Below the pieces are notes generated by a model that saw only the letters and a list, made by a program, of their open reading frames with translations, was not told where the DNA came from and ran no database searches. 64,000 bases of DNA from Arbacia lixula (taxonomy: Eukaryota; Echinodermata; Echinoidea; Arbacioida; Arbaciidae): positions 21,942,392 to 22,006,391 of the forward strand of contig OZ022586.1 of NCBI GenBank assembly GCA_963669155.1, read 5' to 3'. Each line of letters starts with the position of its first letter. Position 1 is the stretch's first letter. The position numbers were made by a program, and so were the translations under genes. Shown piece by piece: positions 1 through 13,041 of this stretch.

Positions 1-292
1 TATAAGTTCCAATACCTCATTGTTTTTAGACTTGTACTATTGTTACATCTAAAACCCACCGTCCCTTGATATCAACAATGGGAAATATCGATACCTCGTC
101 AAACCAGCAGTCCCTCTGAAGAGAGTCGTAAATGGACAAGGGCCCTGTCACATAAACGTTTTGCGACCGACGTCAATCGTAAATCTGTACATTAGAGCTA
201 TGAAATTGGACGTGCACTCAATTCAAATAAATCGTAAAGCCTTACATGACATGGCCTAGTGTGAAAAAAAATCTGCTGCTTATTAGCATGCT
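1..292. other. Left edge, nothing recognised
   Basis: No exon, repeat or ORF that I can support. It does not continue the R1 intron in any clear way. Confidence 0.4.
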
Positions 293-1730
293 TAAGGCGC
301 CACGGAGAAACTCGGTAGCAATACCTCTTCGCAGCGACGATATCCTATTATGTTAGTAAAATGATTTGCATATGAACAGGCGTGTCTTGCATATGAATAG
401 GCGTCTATGCATATGAATAGAGATACTTCCTTTTCATCGCTTGTTGATCCGTACCGACGATGAGGGACGATGAGCGACGCTCGGAACAAAGACTCTTTCA
501 CTGATCGTCGCTCTTCGTCCGGACTCATTAACTCCTCTGATATTTGCGCAAATCGTCGCACATCGTCCCGATGGATTACTTTACCATGGAAGTTCACTCT
601 ATTGTTCGATCGTCGGTCAACGTCCCGACCATATGGCTTCGATAATCTAGTGTGTCTATTCAAGTTTCGTTAGGGAGCACATCCATATTATTTTGGCAGC
701 GTGCACGCCGCGAGCGTACGCCTGCACGCTCTAAGACGGGATAATAGCGTCAGCCATCGGCAGCTAGCTGCGATAATTAAAGCACAATAGAACTCACATC
801 CACTCTCGCAGCTCCCCCTGTGCCCGCTGCCGCTCGCTGCCATACTTCTTAATCGGTCGGATTATAGCTTTAATCCCCGGCCCGCTGCAGCTCGCGGCAG
901 CTCGCTGCAAGCTAGCTGGCGGCAACTGCAGCTATAAATGAGCTATTGCTGCCCCCGTATCATGTCTATCGGAATTCGCAGATGCAATTTCTATGATCAG
1001 ATTCCCGTGGCCACTAGACTTCAATTCCGCGGCGGAGCTTGCTCTCGAATGAAGATGAAACATGTGCCTGTACTATAGTTCCACGTGTAGTACTAGTGTT
1101 CGACTTCTAATTATTTCTTAATTTAAAAGCATGTCAACGAAAGGCGTTCTTTGATGTCCGTAGCGAAGCATGGTATAGCACGGACCAAAGTTCGAAACGA
1201 CGTACAGCTAGCCAGTGCGCCGCGTCGTCTCGCATGCATGGCGACCGAGTAGCGATCAACTTCCACGGCCACATGCTCGAACGATTTGGATAACAATTAT
1301 TATCGCAATTTACTACTGTACTAGGTACGACTTGGCGAGATACTTTATCTTGCGAAATGTTATCTTGCGAAGTTGACTTAGATAAAGTTATATGTCAACA
1401 TGGCGAGATATTTTAGCTTTGCCAAGTCGACTTATAAAAAAATATAATCAACTTGGCGAGATGTTTATCTCCCCCTTCTTTTTTCTCACACACTCATCTT
1501 TTCCTACCTCTCGGCGTGAAAAGCCCGCTTTCTAGCTGCATGACGCAATACATTTCATATCAACATATTCTCCAATTGTATGAAACTTGTAAAAGACCTT
1601 ACCAAACAAAAAGCAGGATCTGAACTTAGTTACCCTTAATCAATGAAATCCCGATGTCCTTTTTTTGTGAGTCTCCTGCTCTGCACTATCGATCGGAGAG
1701 TAAAACAATAGAAACGAAGATGGGGAGGTT

Positions 1731-2100
1731 CTTACTACATGTAACAACAAAGAGAACACTTGATTATCATTAACGTGGGTATTTTAATTCAAGATCCTGT
1801 TTTCGGCAAGTTGTTCTTTTGAAATTGTTACGAGGTTTATTCACTATTAACAGCGTCCTGCCAAAGCAAGCGGGCTTTTCAACATTCCTAATCTTTCCTA
1901 ACCATTCTGAATGTCCGGTAGGCTGCCGGTAGAGCTCGATTCTCTTCTTTTCAAAATTTGGACATGAATTATTGCAGATTCTTGTAATCAACGAACGTTT
2001 CCGGGTTTTTTTTTCAGAAGGGTATTTTAATCCAAGATTCTGTTTATTCGACAAGTTAACAATTCTGTTCAAAGTCTTCCGCCGCTTTATATGCACGCAT
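1731..2100 (+). repeat. Direct repeat, left copy
   Basis: About 370 bases repeated in the same orientation at 3849-4192, including ATTCAAGATCCTGTTTTCGG. The left copy has about 25 bases (near 1885-1912) missing from the right copy. Confidence 0.75.
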
Positions 2101-3731
2101 GCTTTTCCCCCCAAATCACCAATGTGACGTCACTACCGGAAAGCCTTTTTTTTTTCAAAAATAGTTGGAATATATACATGGTGCCATCATAACAAAGGTG
2201 TTAACACACATTTTTTATGCCCAGTTGTCAAACTTGATTGGTATAGTTTGGTTGCCTGGTAAATGTGCAACATCACCATTGACTTGTTTTGGCAATGACA
2301 GCTATGTGGGTGACGTCGACGACGACGATATATCGCGACGACGTCAGCAAAATGCAACACTTTTGTTCGTTTTTTGTGCACTTTTTCGGTTTAAACTTTT
2401 TCAAGTCTTGTAGTTCACACACCATTCCAAATATATATTTCAAACTTAGTTTGCTGTATTTGGCATCTCTCAAGCTTTTTAAAACATATAAGAATGGGAC
2501 ATTTGCTCACGCTAATGGTCATCTCCTGACCAATAATAGAGCGTAACGTTTTGGTAGAATGCACGTAAAGTCGGACAAAATACTGCGTACGTCCTATATA
2601 CACGTATAAACTGGATACGTGCTACTTTTTGGTTGAAGCGTTTCAAATCCGTGTAATCCAAGAACCATACCCCACATTTCCTTTCAAGTCGGCCTAATGT
2701 TTTTGGCATTTCGTCCGCTTTTCAAAACATATATGGATGTTACATATTGTCACAACTATGGTCATCTCCTGACCAATAATGTAATGGAGCATTTTGAAAG
2801 AATTTAGTAAAATCGGACAAAATGTTGCGTATTAGCTGCATACGTGTATATTCTGTATACGTGTTACTTTTCGGTTGAAACTGTTTAGATCCTTGTACTT
2901 CAAGAACCATACAACACATTACTTTCCGACACGTTCTAGTGATTTCGGCATTCCTTCCACCTTTCAAAACATATATTGATGTTAGATATTATCACGCTTA
3001 TAGTCATCTACTGACCAATGACATGATGTCACATTTTGGAAGAACGTGCGTAAAATCCGACCAAATACGCGTTCGTTCTATAAATGCGTATAATTTTGGA
3101 TCCGTGTTACTCTTCGGTTGAAACTTTTTAAAATCACTGTAATCCAAGAACCGTACCACACATTTCCTTTCAATTTGTTCTAATGTTTTTGGCTTTTGTT
3201 CCGCTTTTCAAAACATATATGGATGTTACATATTGTCACTCCTATGGTCATCTCTGGATCAATAATGTAACGGAGCATGACCATGACCTTCCTTCCAAAA
3301 GTACCAAAGTATATGATCAGACCCAGTGGTGACGGCAGAATGGTTCCACCATGATAACGGCCCATAATGATAGTAACCCCAATTTTTAACTCAGTTGCCT
3401 ACACGGTATGGACGCAATAGCTCATGTGTTTTCCGGCGACATCGACGACTGAGGTGTGCAGCGGCCATGTCTGTTTTGGTGTTGAAATTTTGCATGTACA
3501 TGTACATGTATCATAATCCGTTTGACATGCTTCGTTTACACTATTAAGTATTGACCACATGTGGGTGCCCTGTTAATACTGCTCGTCGTAAGGATTACGG
3601 GGCCACATCACGGGACCGTGCCTACATTCCAAATTATTGTTAGATGGTACCATGTATATATTCCAACCATTTTTGAAAAAAAAGGCTTTCCGGTAGTGAC
3701 GTCACATTTGTGGTGATTTGGGGGGAAAAGC
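2101..3731. mobile_element. Nested 1.6 kb inverted-repeat element with 243-base tandem repeats
   Basis: Arms of about 89 bases (2101-2189 and 3643-3731) are near-perfect inverted copies starting GCTTTTCCCC. The interior holds at least three units of a 243-base tandem repeat. No coding capacity is seen. It is nested inside the 6 kb element. Confidence 0.65.
2481..3290. repeat. 243-base tandem repeat, just over three units
   Basis: The anchor AAAACATATA recurs at 2481, 2724, 2967 and 3210, exactly 243 bases apart each time. Each unit also contains CTCCTGACCAATAATG-like and CGGACAAAAT-like segments. Confidence 0.8.
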
Positions 3732-3848
3732 ATCGGGTACACCTTGCCAGCAAAATATTTTTGTGATGTCCAGGGTATATCCTTTCGACCTATGGCCTGA
3801 GGTCAGTTGTTCCGGCCCTTTTCACATGAATAAATCTTCCCGGACTAG

Positions 3849-4192
3849 GAGGTTCTTACTAACAACAAAGAGAACACTTGATTATCATTAACGTGGGTAT
3901 TTTAATTCAAGATCCTGTTTTCGGCAAGTTGTTCTTTTTAAATTGTTATGAGGTTTATTCACTATTCACAGCGTCCTACCAAAGAAAGCGGGCTTTTCTG
4001 AATGTCCGGTAGGCTGCCGGTAGAGCTCGATTCTCTTCTTTTCAAAATTTGGACATGAATAATTGCAGATTCTTGTAATCAACGAACGCTTCCGGGTTTT
4101 TTTTTCAGAAGGGTATTTTAATCCAAGATTCTGTTTATTCGGCAAGTTAACAATTCTGTTCAAAGTCTTCCGCCGCTTTATATGCACGCATG
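3849..4192 (+). repeat. Direct repeat, right copy
   Basis: Partner of 1731-2100. The pair brackets the nested inverted-repeat element. Confidence 0.75.
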
Positions 4193-5156
4193 CTGTAGTC
4201 CTACAAGGAAGCCACGACCGCCCGTGCATTCGTGTGGTTCCTCGCAGTGCTAGGTGTCGTCATGGTCGTGCAGCAAACTTGACATTTGAAAGAAAGCCGA
4301 TAAAATTTGTTTCATCTGCTGAACCACATTTATTTTATCACTAAAATAGAAATTGTCTTGCGTGGCGTAAGATCTAACAGCATTTATCACCGAGAGTCGA
4401 GACAGCCGATGAAAATATGATATTGAATTAACATTCATCTGATAATGAAGCATTTGCTACAGCTTACTACTAGTGTAGTAATCTGCTTGATTACTCAGAA
4501 AACACTGAAAAGTTTATAAAAACCGGACGAGCGGGCTGATATGTATACTCCATTATATACTATTATTCAAACTCATATTTTGATTTTTAACATCCGTGAA
4601 ATTGAAAATACTGATATATCATTCGCAATGGAGACATCATAATGCCCGCATAAATTTAAATTTTCAATTATTATGATTGTATGAGTGTTGTCTACCGCAA
4701 GGCTGTTTTTCAACAAATCTGTCATTAGATCATACAAGATAATGTAAGATCGACGCGTGTTCTCGTCAAATAGCGAGCTAGTTTGCTGATCCGGGGAACT
4801 AGCCAGAAGTTGCAATCGCGTCTTCATTAGCTCGAAACGTAAGCTCGAAACTCGGGATGCATAATTATCCCGATGTTCGCACATGCGCAGTGTGCGGCGG
4901 GAACAGGCCGGCCACGACCGCGTGGCTTCGGTTGTGAGCTCGCATTCACGCACGCATAAAAACTAACGTAAACAATGCCTCGTGCGCGCTGATACATGCC
5001 GAGGTCGGGAAATTTTCAGGCCAATGAAGACGCTCCGGCTAGCTCGCGAGCTCAGATTTCTTCAGAACAAGCTCGCTATTTCGCCAACATCGGGCTATTT
5101 TTTTTTTAGTCTTTATCTATGCAAAAGATTTCGGTCAAATAGGCCTTCATCAACAT

Positions 5157-5192
5157 AATAATAATAATAATAATAATAGTAATAATAATAAC

Positions 5193-5236
<44 letters not shown>
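5157..5236. repeat. (AAT)n/(ATT)n microsatellite
   Basis: An AAT run followed by an ATT run, able to form a hairpin; inside the 6 kb element. A C-run follows at about 5326-5346. Confidence 0.9.
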
Positions 5237-8200
5237 CGTCAAAATTATATCATCATTATCATGATGATGATTGTACATGTCATCCCTCATCTTGTGAGGT
5301 TGGGAATGCACAAGCGGAAGCCTCACCCCCCCCCCCCCCCCCCCCCGTTGTCTGCGCTGCTGAGTTATTTGATAGATGAGGAAGAATTTAAGACAGCGAG
5401 AGCGACACATAGAAAGAGGAAAGAGGCGACAAAGATTCGTAAAACAAATTATTAATCAATTTTCCATTATTATTTTTTTCAGTCAGCAGACGAATGACAA
5501 TTACTCATGATTTCGAAATAAACGATTTATTTTGCAAATACACTAATTCTACAGAAGAACAGTAATTTTAGTCTTGTTTGAGTAGTGTGTTCTGCAATAA
5601 ATTTATATATGTAAATATACATTATGTTTCTAAATATAATTACAACAATTATTTTTGTGAGGCTGGAACGCGCACCTGTCCAACTCTAGTTGACGTAGTG
5701 CGATGGGAATCATTGTAAACAAAAGTCAACAAACATCAAATGTTAAAATCTATATAACATATGTTTTGTAAATTCCATGTTCGTATGGAGATGGAGAACA
5801 TATTCTTAAAATAATATTTACTCCATAACCATTCATTGTTGAACTCGGATAAAATGGTGGTCCAATATTAGCCATCGTCTGCACTGTTATGTACGGACAA
5901 CAAACGCAAGTCGGCACTGACGAGTGATTCAAATTTCTAGATGATCAAGAGCAATCGTCGGGACGATGGGCGACGTTTAAACAATGAACAAGTCTCATCA
6001 CCGAAAGGCGATTCAAGTTGAATGGGCACTCGTCGGGACCATGCGCGACGTTTACACAATGAACGCAACGCCTCACTGAACAACAAAAGATCTACCAGTT
6101 AATTGATCGGGACGATACGAGACGTTTTCGTTCCGACTCGTCGGAACTATCCATCCCAGAACAATGGTCATGAATTTAATGAGGAAAGAAGGGGAAATTA
6201 ATGAGCAAAATTGGCCAAAAATTTGGTTCGTCGGGACGATTACCGACGATCTTTTGTGTCATATCGTCGCGACGAGTACCTCTCCCTAAAAAAGTTTCTC
6301 CGTGGCGCCTAAGACAATGCTTACTATAAGTACGTTTTGCAGTTTTTCAGGTGTTATCTTACCTAGGTTACTGGTGTTCCCCACTTGCCTCCTGACAGTA
6401 GGATTGGTAGAAGACAGGGGCGTATCATCGGTAGCTGTAGATCCAACTCCGATAGTGTTCGATGGAAGGACTGTAGGTATTTGATAATGGTGATCAGTAA
6501 TTTATGAATATCACGATCTGTCAAAAGCATTGTCATGATTATGAAATTCTTTTGACATTCATGAGCACGCTTTAGAACCCATGCAGGTGTTTGATCCCTG
6601 TCCCTGATCACGTCAGCACGTCGCCACGTCGCCACGTCGCCTTCTTCGTTGAGGAGTCGGCCGTCGCAAGGTCGCCAGCATCATCGAAGGTCATGCGCGT
6701 CTTCATTAGTTAGTTCCACGCAGCATCATTTAAACGGGGCCCCGACCGCGAACCGCCAGGATTTCGTGTGTTTGTTGTTGGTGTGATTCCGTATGATTTG
6801 CGTGTGTGGTTTATCTGGTCCGTATAAATAATTTGTTTTTAATCACGTGATTTTGTTATTGAAATTTAGGATTAATGATATTTTCAGAACTTTTTCCTGT
6901 TTAGAGTGTTAACCTCAATACAAATTGACATGAATGTCAAATGGTATACCATGTACATCCAGAGTTTTCAGTAACTGATGAAAATAATGTTAAGTTTAAT
7001 TGTTTTGTCATAGTCGGTTTGTGGTGTTATTTGTCAACAAGTTTTTCCTCTTTTATTTTACTGTCGGCTCTAAACCGGGCCGTGACAGCCATGGTTGACA
7101 TGCTTAGAACACGACTCAAGTGAGGATGATTTCCCGGCCTGTAATCATAATTTCCATAATGCGTATGGATGGCTTGTGCTCATTATGCTTTACCACTTGT
7201 TTTGTAATGACATTAACGTTCATTATAAATACCCGAACTTGTATCAGCATCCCCAGTTGTGACGATAATGGTCCTAGGAGATGTGACTGGCTGACTCGAC
7301 TCAGGAACTAAACAAATTGTGAGATTTGATTAATGTTTACTTGCGGTATACTGTGAACAAGAACATATTCCTGAAACCTTCACAGTCATGTAAACAAACA
7401 AAGTAGTCCATTCAACCTAAGAAAAATAGCAAAACAATTTATAGGAGATTTAAAAAAAAAAAATTGGCGAAATTATAAACTAACCAAGGAACTTCTGTGC
7501 ATAACATTCTAACGTATCCCGAAATGTGAGGGTTTTCCGCTCATTTTCAATTTTTTCCCTCCTCAGAACACGTAAACAAGATTGAAATTGTTAATCCAAA
7601 GCAGCTACGACGACTGTGTATAAACTAAACACAACAAAAAAGTAAGAAGTAAGTATGAAAATATCATTACGTACTTTTAAATACCGCGATGTAACCATTT
7701 CCGCCACATGAGCTAGAGGCGTCCCCTGCACACGTAGTCTGGCAATCGGCATCTTCCGCTGGCCCGATCCGACTGTAGTCTGCTCCTGCGACACCACAGT
7801 AGCACTCCTTCCCGTACTCCACTCCAGCATAGATGTAGTCAGCCATGGTGGACTCTCTGCAGTGGCTGATGCATTTATCGATTGTCACGGTGGTATCCCA
7901 TATCAGTGGATCACCGGTTAGAACGTAATCGCCTCTTTCATCCTCGTAGCATCCCAGGTAAGTCTCATCTGTAAAATGTAAAAACAAAAATGGACATTTG
8001 AACGGAGTTAGGAACGCAGTGATTGGACATGATGGGGAATGAATAGGTACGACTAAGGTTATACAAATTTTATGAAGGTGCGCACCGACATCATTGGTAA
8101 TAATTGATTATCGATTGTCGTGGCGTCAAAAGTATCACTAAGGATGTAAAAAAAAAGCTGCTCCCAGATCTACAAAATATTCCAAAAGATTTGGTGAGAG

Positions 8201-8452
8201 AAACAGAGCTTCGCCCCCCCCCCCTCACCCCTCCTCCCCCACCAGGTCTAGGCTAATGAGAGCTAGTGTGGATTGGGTTGATGTGGTAAGAAATGTTTGT
8301 GAGTTTGCTGTAATCGACGAAAATAATTCATATCTCAAAAGATATCCTTCCTACCGTAGCAAATTGCTGCTCCGATGAATGTCGAACAAACGTTGCTGGG
8401 CACCAGCTGACACTCACGGATAGCTGTGTTACCTGTTAAGGATGCGGAGTCA

Positions 8453-9835
8453 ATTCAATTCAATTCAATTCAATTCTTTATTCATTTAACAAACAAGAAT
8501 AAACAACTTTCATGAACAATGGGTATAAGGCATCACCATAAAAGCCAATGGCTTGTGAGATGTGATAACCTTTAACATGTGGTTCAAAACACATAGGTAT
8601 AAAGTCCATTATTTAAATGACATACAGTAAGATGAACCCAAGTACACGAATTAAATAACAAACATACTTAAAAAAACCCATATATCAAAGAGAGACTAAT
8701 ACAAGCAAATACAAACGAAACAAAAAAAAAGAAAGATGCCCCCCCCAAAAAAAAAAAAAAACAAACAAACACAAACAAATATTTAACAGCTAAGACAATA
8801 ATCAACATAGTAAACAATATGTAATATCAAAATGTCGAAATATAATGCGGCTATGTATACCCTCCATATATATATGTATACCCCTCCACACGCCCCGAGG
8901 GCAACTCGAATTACAATAAAATATGTGACTACGCACCACCCAAGCGAGGTCGAAAAACCTCCGCGTGCTCAATCATTTCAATAGTATGAGTGAGTTCATA
9001 AATTTGTTGCGGAGGAAAATTTCCCTGCGACTTGCCAAAGTTGTATGCACGATCAAGCTACTTGCTCTTGGGTGCGTCGCAGTATCACAACTATCCACAA
9101 TCCTGACTTTTCACCATAAAGAGCGTGAGGCTCTAACAATAAATAGTACTTAATTAACTATATGTGTTAACAAACACCAAGAAGCTCGCTCTTTATGATC
9201 AAACACAAATGTGGCAGAGAGCACGAAACGCAGGATAAAGAATATAGCACCGAAGTGGTGACGCCACATGAGCATGTTGTCGAGACAAACTGCTCAAACT
9301 CACTACAGTGAGAGGCTTAGCGGTCCAATAATATTGTTTATCGGTTTAGTGTCGGGCAATCCCTATCACAGCTCCCTCTGTGATAACCGCCGTTTGCTCG
9401 ATCCGCATAGTTTAGAACCAGTTGTCACAGCAACTATGCTCAAACGACGTCACACCTCGGCACTCCATATCACGCACTAAAAAATTATCATTAGTAAGTT
9501 ATTACTAATAAAAAGACAGGAAGTGTTTTTTTAATTGGCTTTTGAAGTTACTGATAGAATTAAGATTTTTTTTATATTTGAATCAAAAGAGTTCGAAAAT
9601 TTCGCTCCTTTAAACTGGATAGAACTTGATTGTGTTAGATGCAAGCGACAGAACGGCAGGACAAAATTATCACTTTTACGAGTATTAAAAGTATGGGTTT
9701 GGGAATATTGTACAAAATAATCTGTAAAAACATGTGGCAATAACCTATTTAGAAATTTGAAAACAAAAACTCCGAGTTTGAACGCAATGCGACCATGAAT
9801 AGTTAGAGTATGTACTTCTTTGAAAAGTGGAATAT
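8453..9835 (-). mobile_element. LINE fragment with (CAATT)n tail in R1 intron
   Basis: The minus-strand ORF near 9531-9832 resembles the C-terminal region of non-LTR retrotransposon polyproteins (FNTRKSDNFVLPFCR, then IQFKGAKFSNS). The 3' end carries a short (AATTG)n tail. The equivalent R3 intron (near 37680-37703) runs straight through without it, giving an empty site. A small MITE has inserted inside it. Confidence 0.6.
9247..9465. mobile_element. Small MITE, family shared by six places
   Basis: About 220 bases with ends related to CGAAGTGGTGACGCCA and TGACGTCACACCTCGG. It contains AGTGTCGGGCA and a TAGTTTAGAACCAGTTGTC segment common to the family. Inserted inside the LINE of the R1 intron. 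Confidence 0.6.
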
Positions 9836-10340
9836 ACATGGAAACATGCATATGGAAACATACGGGTAGTGGGGAGAGAATGTAGAGAAGAAGCCAATAA
9901 GAACTCCTATTTGTCCGTTCAATTAAAAAAGACAAAACAAATACCTACACATTATTTCTACACGAACATACACCCATACATACATATCATGCACTCACTT
10001 ATGAAACTTAATTAAATATTGCGTTGTATCATGTTGTCGCGCCCTGTTGATTACATCTGTCTTGAAGAATACGCACAGAGTATAATCTACATACTTTTCA
10101 TGAGTCCAGATACTGGCCGTATTTTATCGTCCGCCTCTTCTCCCATGTCTCCCACACACATTACGCCACTGATTCACATAGTACGCTCACCGCGCCAGAC
10201 CACTGATTGCGCGACTCCACGAATCTGTCCGCCCGAGAAAAATGGGGGGGGGGGGGGGGGGGGGGGAGGATTTTTTGTATGTGATGCGCCACCAACGTTC
10301 GTTGTCGGCGGATTGCTAAATACAGTCCAGGGGGTGGACT

Positions 10341-10405
10341 AACCTTTCATGCACTCGAGACCTCAGGTCCGTTGTGTAAGGTTACTTCCAAAAGGGGATT
10401 CAGCT
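10341..10405 (-). pseudogene. Relic 3' part of an SRCR exon in R1
   Basis: The minus strand matches the end of the R2 SRCR part 1 exon (PFGSNLTQ, then the Cys before the donor) but has an in-frame TGA and no upstream half. A donor-like GTTAGT remains. It lies in the R1 intron between the working SRCR exons. Confidence 0.65.
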
Positions 10406-10705
10406 CCTGCAAACCCCACCCCTTGGAAAAAAACTTGAAGGGAAATGTAACATGGGTTTTCAGGACATTGCCATGGTAATGAAGGAAGGAGTGACAGGAA
10501 TGTCTTGAAGGGCACAAATGATAAATTGAGTACCTGTCTTGCATAACAATTGTGGTTGGCGGATCAAATGGTAGCATCGTTTTAACTATTGTGAAGGCAA
10601 AATTACATACGCATGTTCGTTTGCTCTGTGATGAGGGAATCGGATTTTTTTTTTTTTTTTTTGGTTTAAAGGATATTTGAATAGTAGGACTATCTTGAAC
10701 GACAT

Positions 10706-11398
10706 AATAATAATAATAATAATAATAATAATCAATTCTTAGATACGCATAATACCATTCAAATAGTCTCTATGCGTGTGAAAGTAAAAATTGATTATGT
10801 GAGAATTTGAAAATAACTAATAATTATCAAACAGATGCGTTTTTAGTCTTGATTTGAATTGATCGAAGTCTGTCAATGATCTAATGCCTTGGGGAGTTTA
10901 TTCCATAATTTGGGTGCCGTATTTGCAAAAGCTGTATCACCGAATGTCTTAGATTTTACACGAATTTCAGAGAGAAGATTTTTTGATTGAAAACGAAGAT
11001 TACGAGTAGGGTATGATTTGATGAGTTCAGTAAGATAGACAGGAGCATTTCCACATAAGCATTTGAATGTAAGAGTGAGGATTTTAAACTGAACACGAGC
11101 CCTTTCGGGAGCCAGTGGAGACTACGTAGGATCGGAGTTATATGTTCAAATTTCCTTTTTCGCGTTACAAGCCTTGCCACTGAATTCTGTACACGTTGGA
11201 GTTTATTTAGTTGAGTCTCAGAGATTCCCAGAAACATACCATCATTGAAATCTAAGTAACTAAATATAAATGCGTGAACAAGCCTCTCTGTGGTCGCTTT
11301 ATCCAAAAAAATGTCTTATCTTCCCAATTCTATGTAGTCCCATGGCAGCCGACTTACAAATATTATCAATGTGAGTGTTCATACGCAGATCATTCTAG
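10706..11398 (-). mobile_element. L2/CR1-like LINE fragment in R1 intron
   Basis: The minus strand encodes a reverse-transcriptase C-terminal segment (TTERLVHAFIFSYLD, then LNKLQRVQNSVARLVTRKRK) and ends in an (ATT)n tail, as in CR1/L2 elements. It is 5'-truncated with frame breaks. Confidence 0.75.
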
Positions 11399-11948
11399 AC
11401 AATACATACATCCTGGACATACATACACATTACGATACCTACCTTCCAAGCAGGCTAGAATTGTAGTTGATGGTCCCAGTTCACTCCCGAAAGGTGAGTT
11501 AGTAATAGCCCTGTTAGTTCCATTGGCTCCGATGTGTTCACAGACAAGTCTAGCATCGTCGAAATCAAAGTTGACCCCACACGTCGTCTGCCACGTCTTA
11601 TCATCTGTGGTGAACTCCACGGTGCCTTCATAGCGTGATGGGCCGTTCACAAGGCGGACGTCTAGGGAAAAAAAAACAAGCATCATTACATGTACAACAT
11701 TGCATGAATGAACAATTCAAAGTCCTTGCTTCTCATATTACAACTGGTGCAGTACCTATCAGCAGAATACCTAACGTACTGAGTGGAAGCGAATATTCTG
11801 TTTTTCATCTGCATCTTTCTTGTAATATTTTATGTAATATTCACCGTCGAGCTCTATTTTTTTTTATTTTGGAAAGCCCGATAAAGCCCCTCCTCTTACC
11901 GCATCACGCTCTGTATTCAGAGCCGATGAGAGGGGTGCGGGGAGAGGT

Positions 11949-11949
<1 letters not shown>

Positions 11950-11981
<32 letters not shown>

Positions 11982-11990
11982 GGGGGGGGG
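11950..11990. repeat. T-run then G-run
   Basis: About 31 T followed by 10 G, in the first intron of R1. Lengths may be unreliable in any assembly. Confidence 0.9.
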
Positions 11991-12985
11991 CGGGCAAGCA
12001 GTATGATTATACACAATGTGGTGACAGGTCATTGTTTGTCACCTATAATGCACACAAATCCCATAGAGCAGCAGTTTATCTGACACATAAAGGTTCACAA
12101 TTCACAATACTATAATCACTGCAACTAGACCAGCATAATCGTCTCAGAACTCACCTACGACCATGCCACCAGATAGTAATGGAGTGAAGGTAGCTACAAG
12201 CAAGACGAACCAGACTAGAAACAGTGCATCCATTCTAAACTGAACAATTGTTTTGATATCAAACTAGTTCTGTGAGATGCTATCAGCTAGCGGTCAGCTA
12301 GGCGCTTCAATGATTGCTGTGTGTCCTCCATACGAAGCGACGTAAGGCGTGTGAAGATAGATTAATCGTGACAAATGAAATCTAATGAGTACAATATGGC
12401 ACCAAGATAGATCTGGTTATAGTTCCGTCTCCGTACTCCACATTCGCGTAGACCAGGTACAATGGTTAAACAGCAATGTCTTTAATCCGACTATTCCGAG
12501 GTGAAACATGATTTACTTGTTATGGTTGATATTGTTTGCTTGTTTAATGACCAGTTTGTTCTGCGTACGAATCGACAACCCTGCGTCACAAAAAGGAATC
12601 CAATGCTGACAAAAGTTCTACCAGTTGCATCACGTACCAACTGTGGTATAAAGTGAGACGCATAGTGTACTAGCTGCATTCTACTGTATGGCTTTACATA
12701 CAGCATACCAATGATTTGATTTATATGTGTTCTTCCTCCTTTTAGATAAGTCGTATGTATGACTGTATAGTTCATTGCTAACTGCGAACATTATTCATAA
12801 CGCGCGTTCGATATCACACACATTTCATATCATTCTTACCAAACAAAGCAACAAGGCAACAATGGTGCGAAAGAAAAACACAATAGACAGCCAGACAGAA
12901 ATGCGGAATTTACGGTTGAGAAGGTTTCATGAATACTGTGCAAATACTGGCTTTAAAGTAGAGTGAGATAGGGGGAGGGGGGGGG

Positions 12986-12997
12986 GCAGAGAGAGAA

Positions 12998-13028
<31 letters not shown>

Positions 13029-13041
13029 CAGAGACAGAGAG
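12986..13041. repeat. GA-rich microsatellite 5' of R1
   Basis: Counterparts lie 5' of R2 (about 19935-19980), R3 (39720-39796) and R4 (60010-60100), each 0.6-1 kb upstream of the start codon. Confidence 0.85.

Larger units (their letters stand above)
296..6309. mobile_element. 6 kb PIF/Harbinger-like composite element, no transposase seen
   Basis: The ends are inverted repeats (GGCGCCACGGAGAAAC and its complement), flanked on both sides by TAA (293-295 and 6310-6312), as expected for the TWA target of PIF/Harbinger. Both subterminal regions (about 440-660 and 5940-6290) carry many copies of a short palindromic motif like ATCGTCGGGACGAT. No long ORF or recognisable transposase is present. The middle holds other nested repeats. 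R1 intron homology starts right at the right end; the sequence left of 296 does not match that intron, so one end may be rearranged. Confidence 0.6.
6363..12233 (-). pseudogene. R1: SRCR-WSC receptor gene, 3' end missing
   Basis: Six exons fit with matching phases: signal peptide 12233-12155 (begins MDALFLVWFVLLVA), SRCR part 1 11661-11443, SRCR part 2 8432-8355, WSC 7968-7675, Thr-rich linker 7307-7233, and Ser/Thr stalk 6470-6363. The SRCR has six cysteines (group A pattern) and the WSC has eight. All six exons are open. The stalk exon has lost the acceptor used by R2 and R3; an AG six bases further in keeps the frame. A good donor follows the stalk, but no transmembrane or tail exon follows: a 6 kb element begins about 50 bases downstream, and the 295 bases beyond it show no such exon. 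The gene may be dead, may splice across the element to exons outside the window, or may yield a secreted product. Its introns also carry a LINE and an L2-like fragment. The ectodomain call is firm; functional status is unknown. Confidence 0.75.

Noticed and set aside
100-135. Possible match of GCAGTCCCTCTGAAGA to the R2/R3 intron left of the stalk exon
   Set aside because: Only about 16-25 bases match loosely and the spacing to the element end is wrong; it could be chance.
5150-5410. ORF with long Ile and Leu runs
   Set aside because: It is a translation of the AAT/ATT microsatellite and the C-run.
11274-11633. Plus-strand ORF over the R1 SRCR exon
   Set aside because: It is the antisense shadow of the SRCR exon and adjoining LINE fragment.
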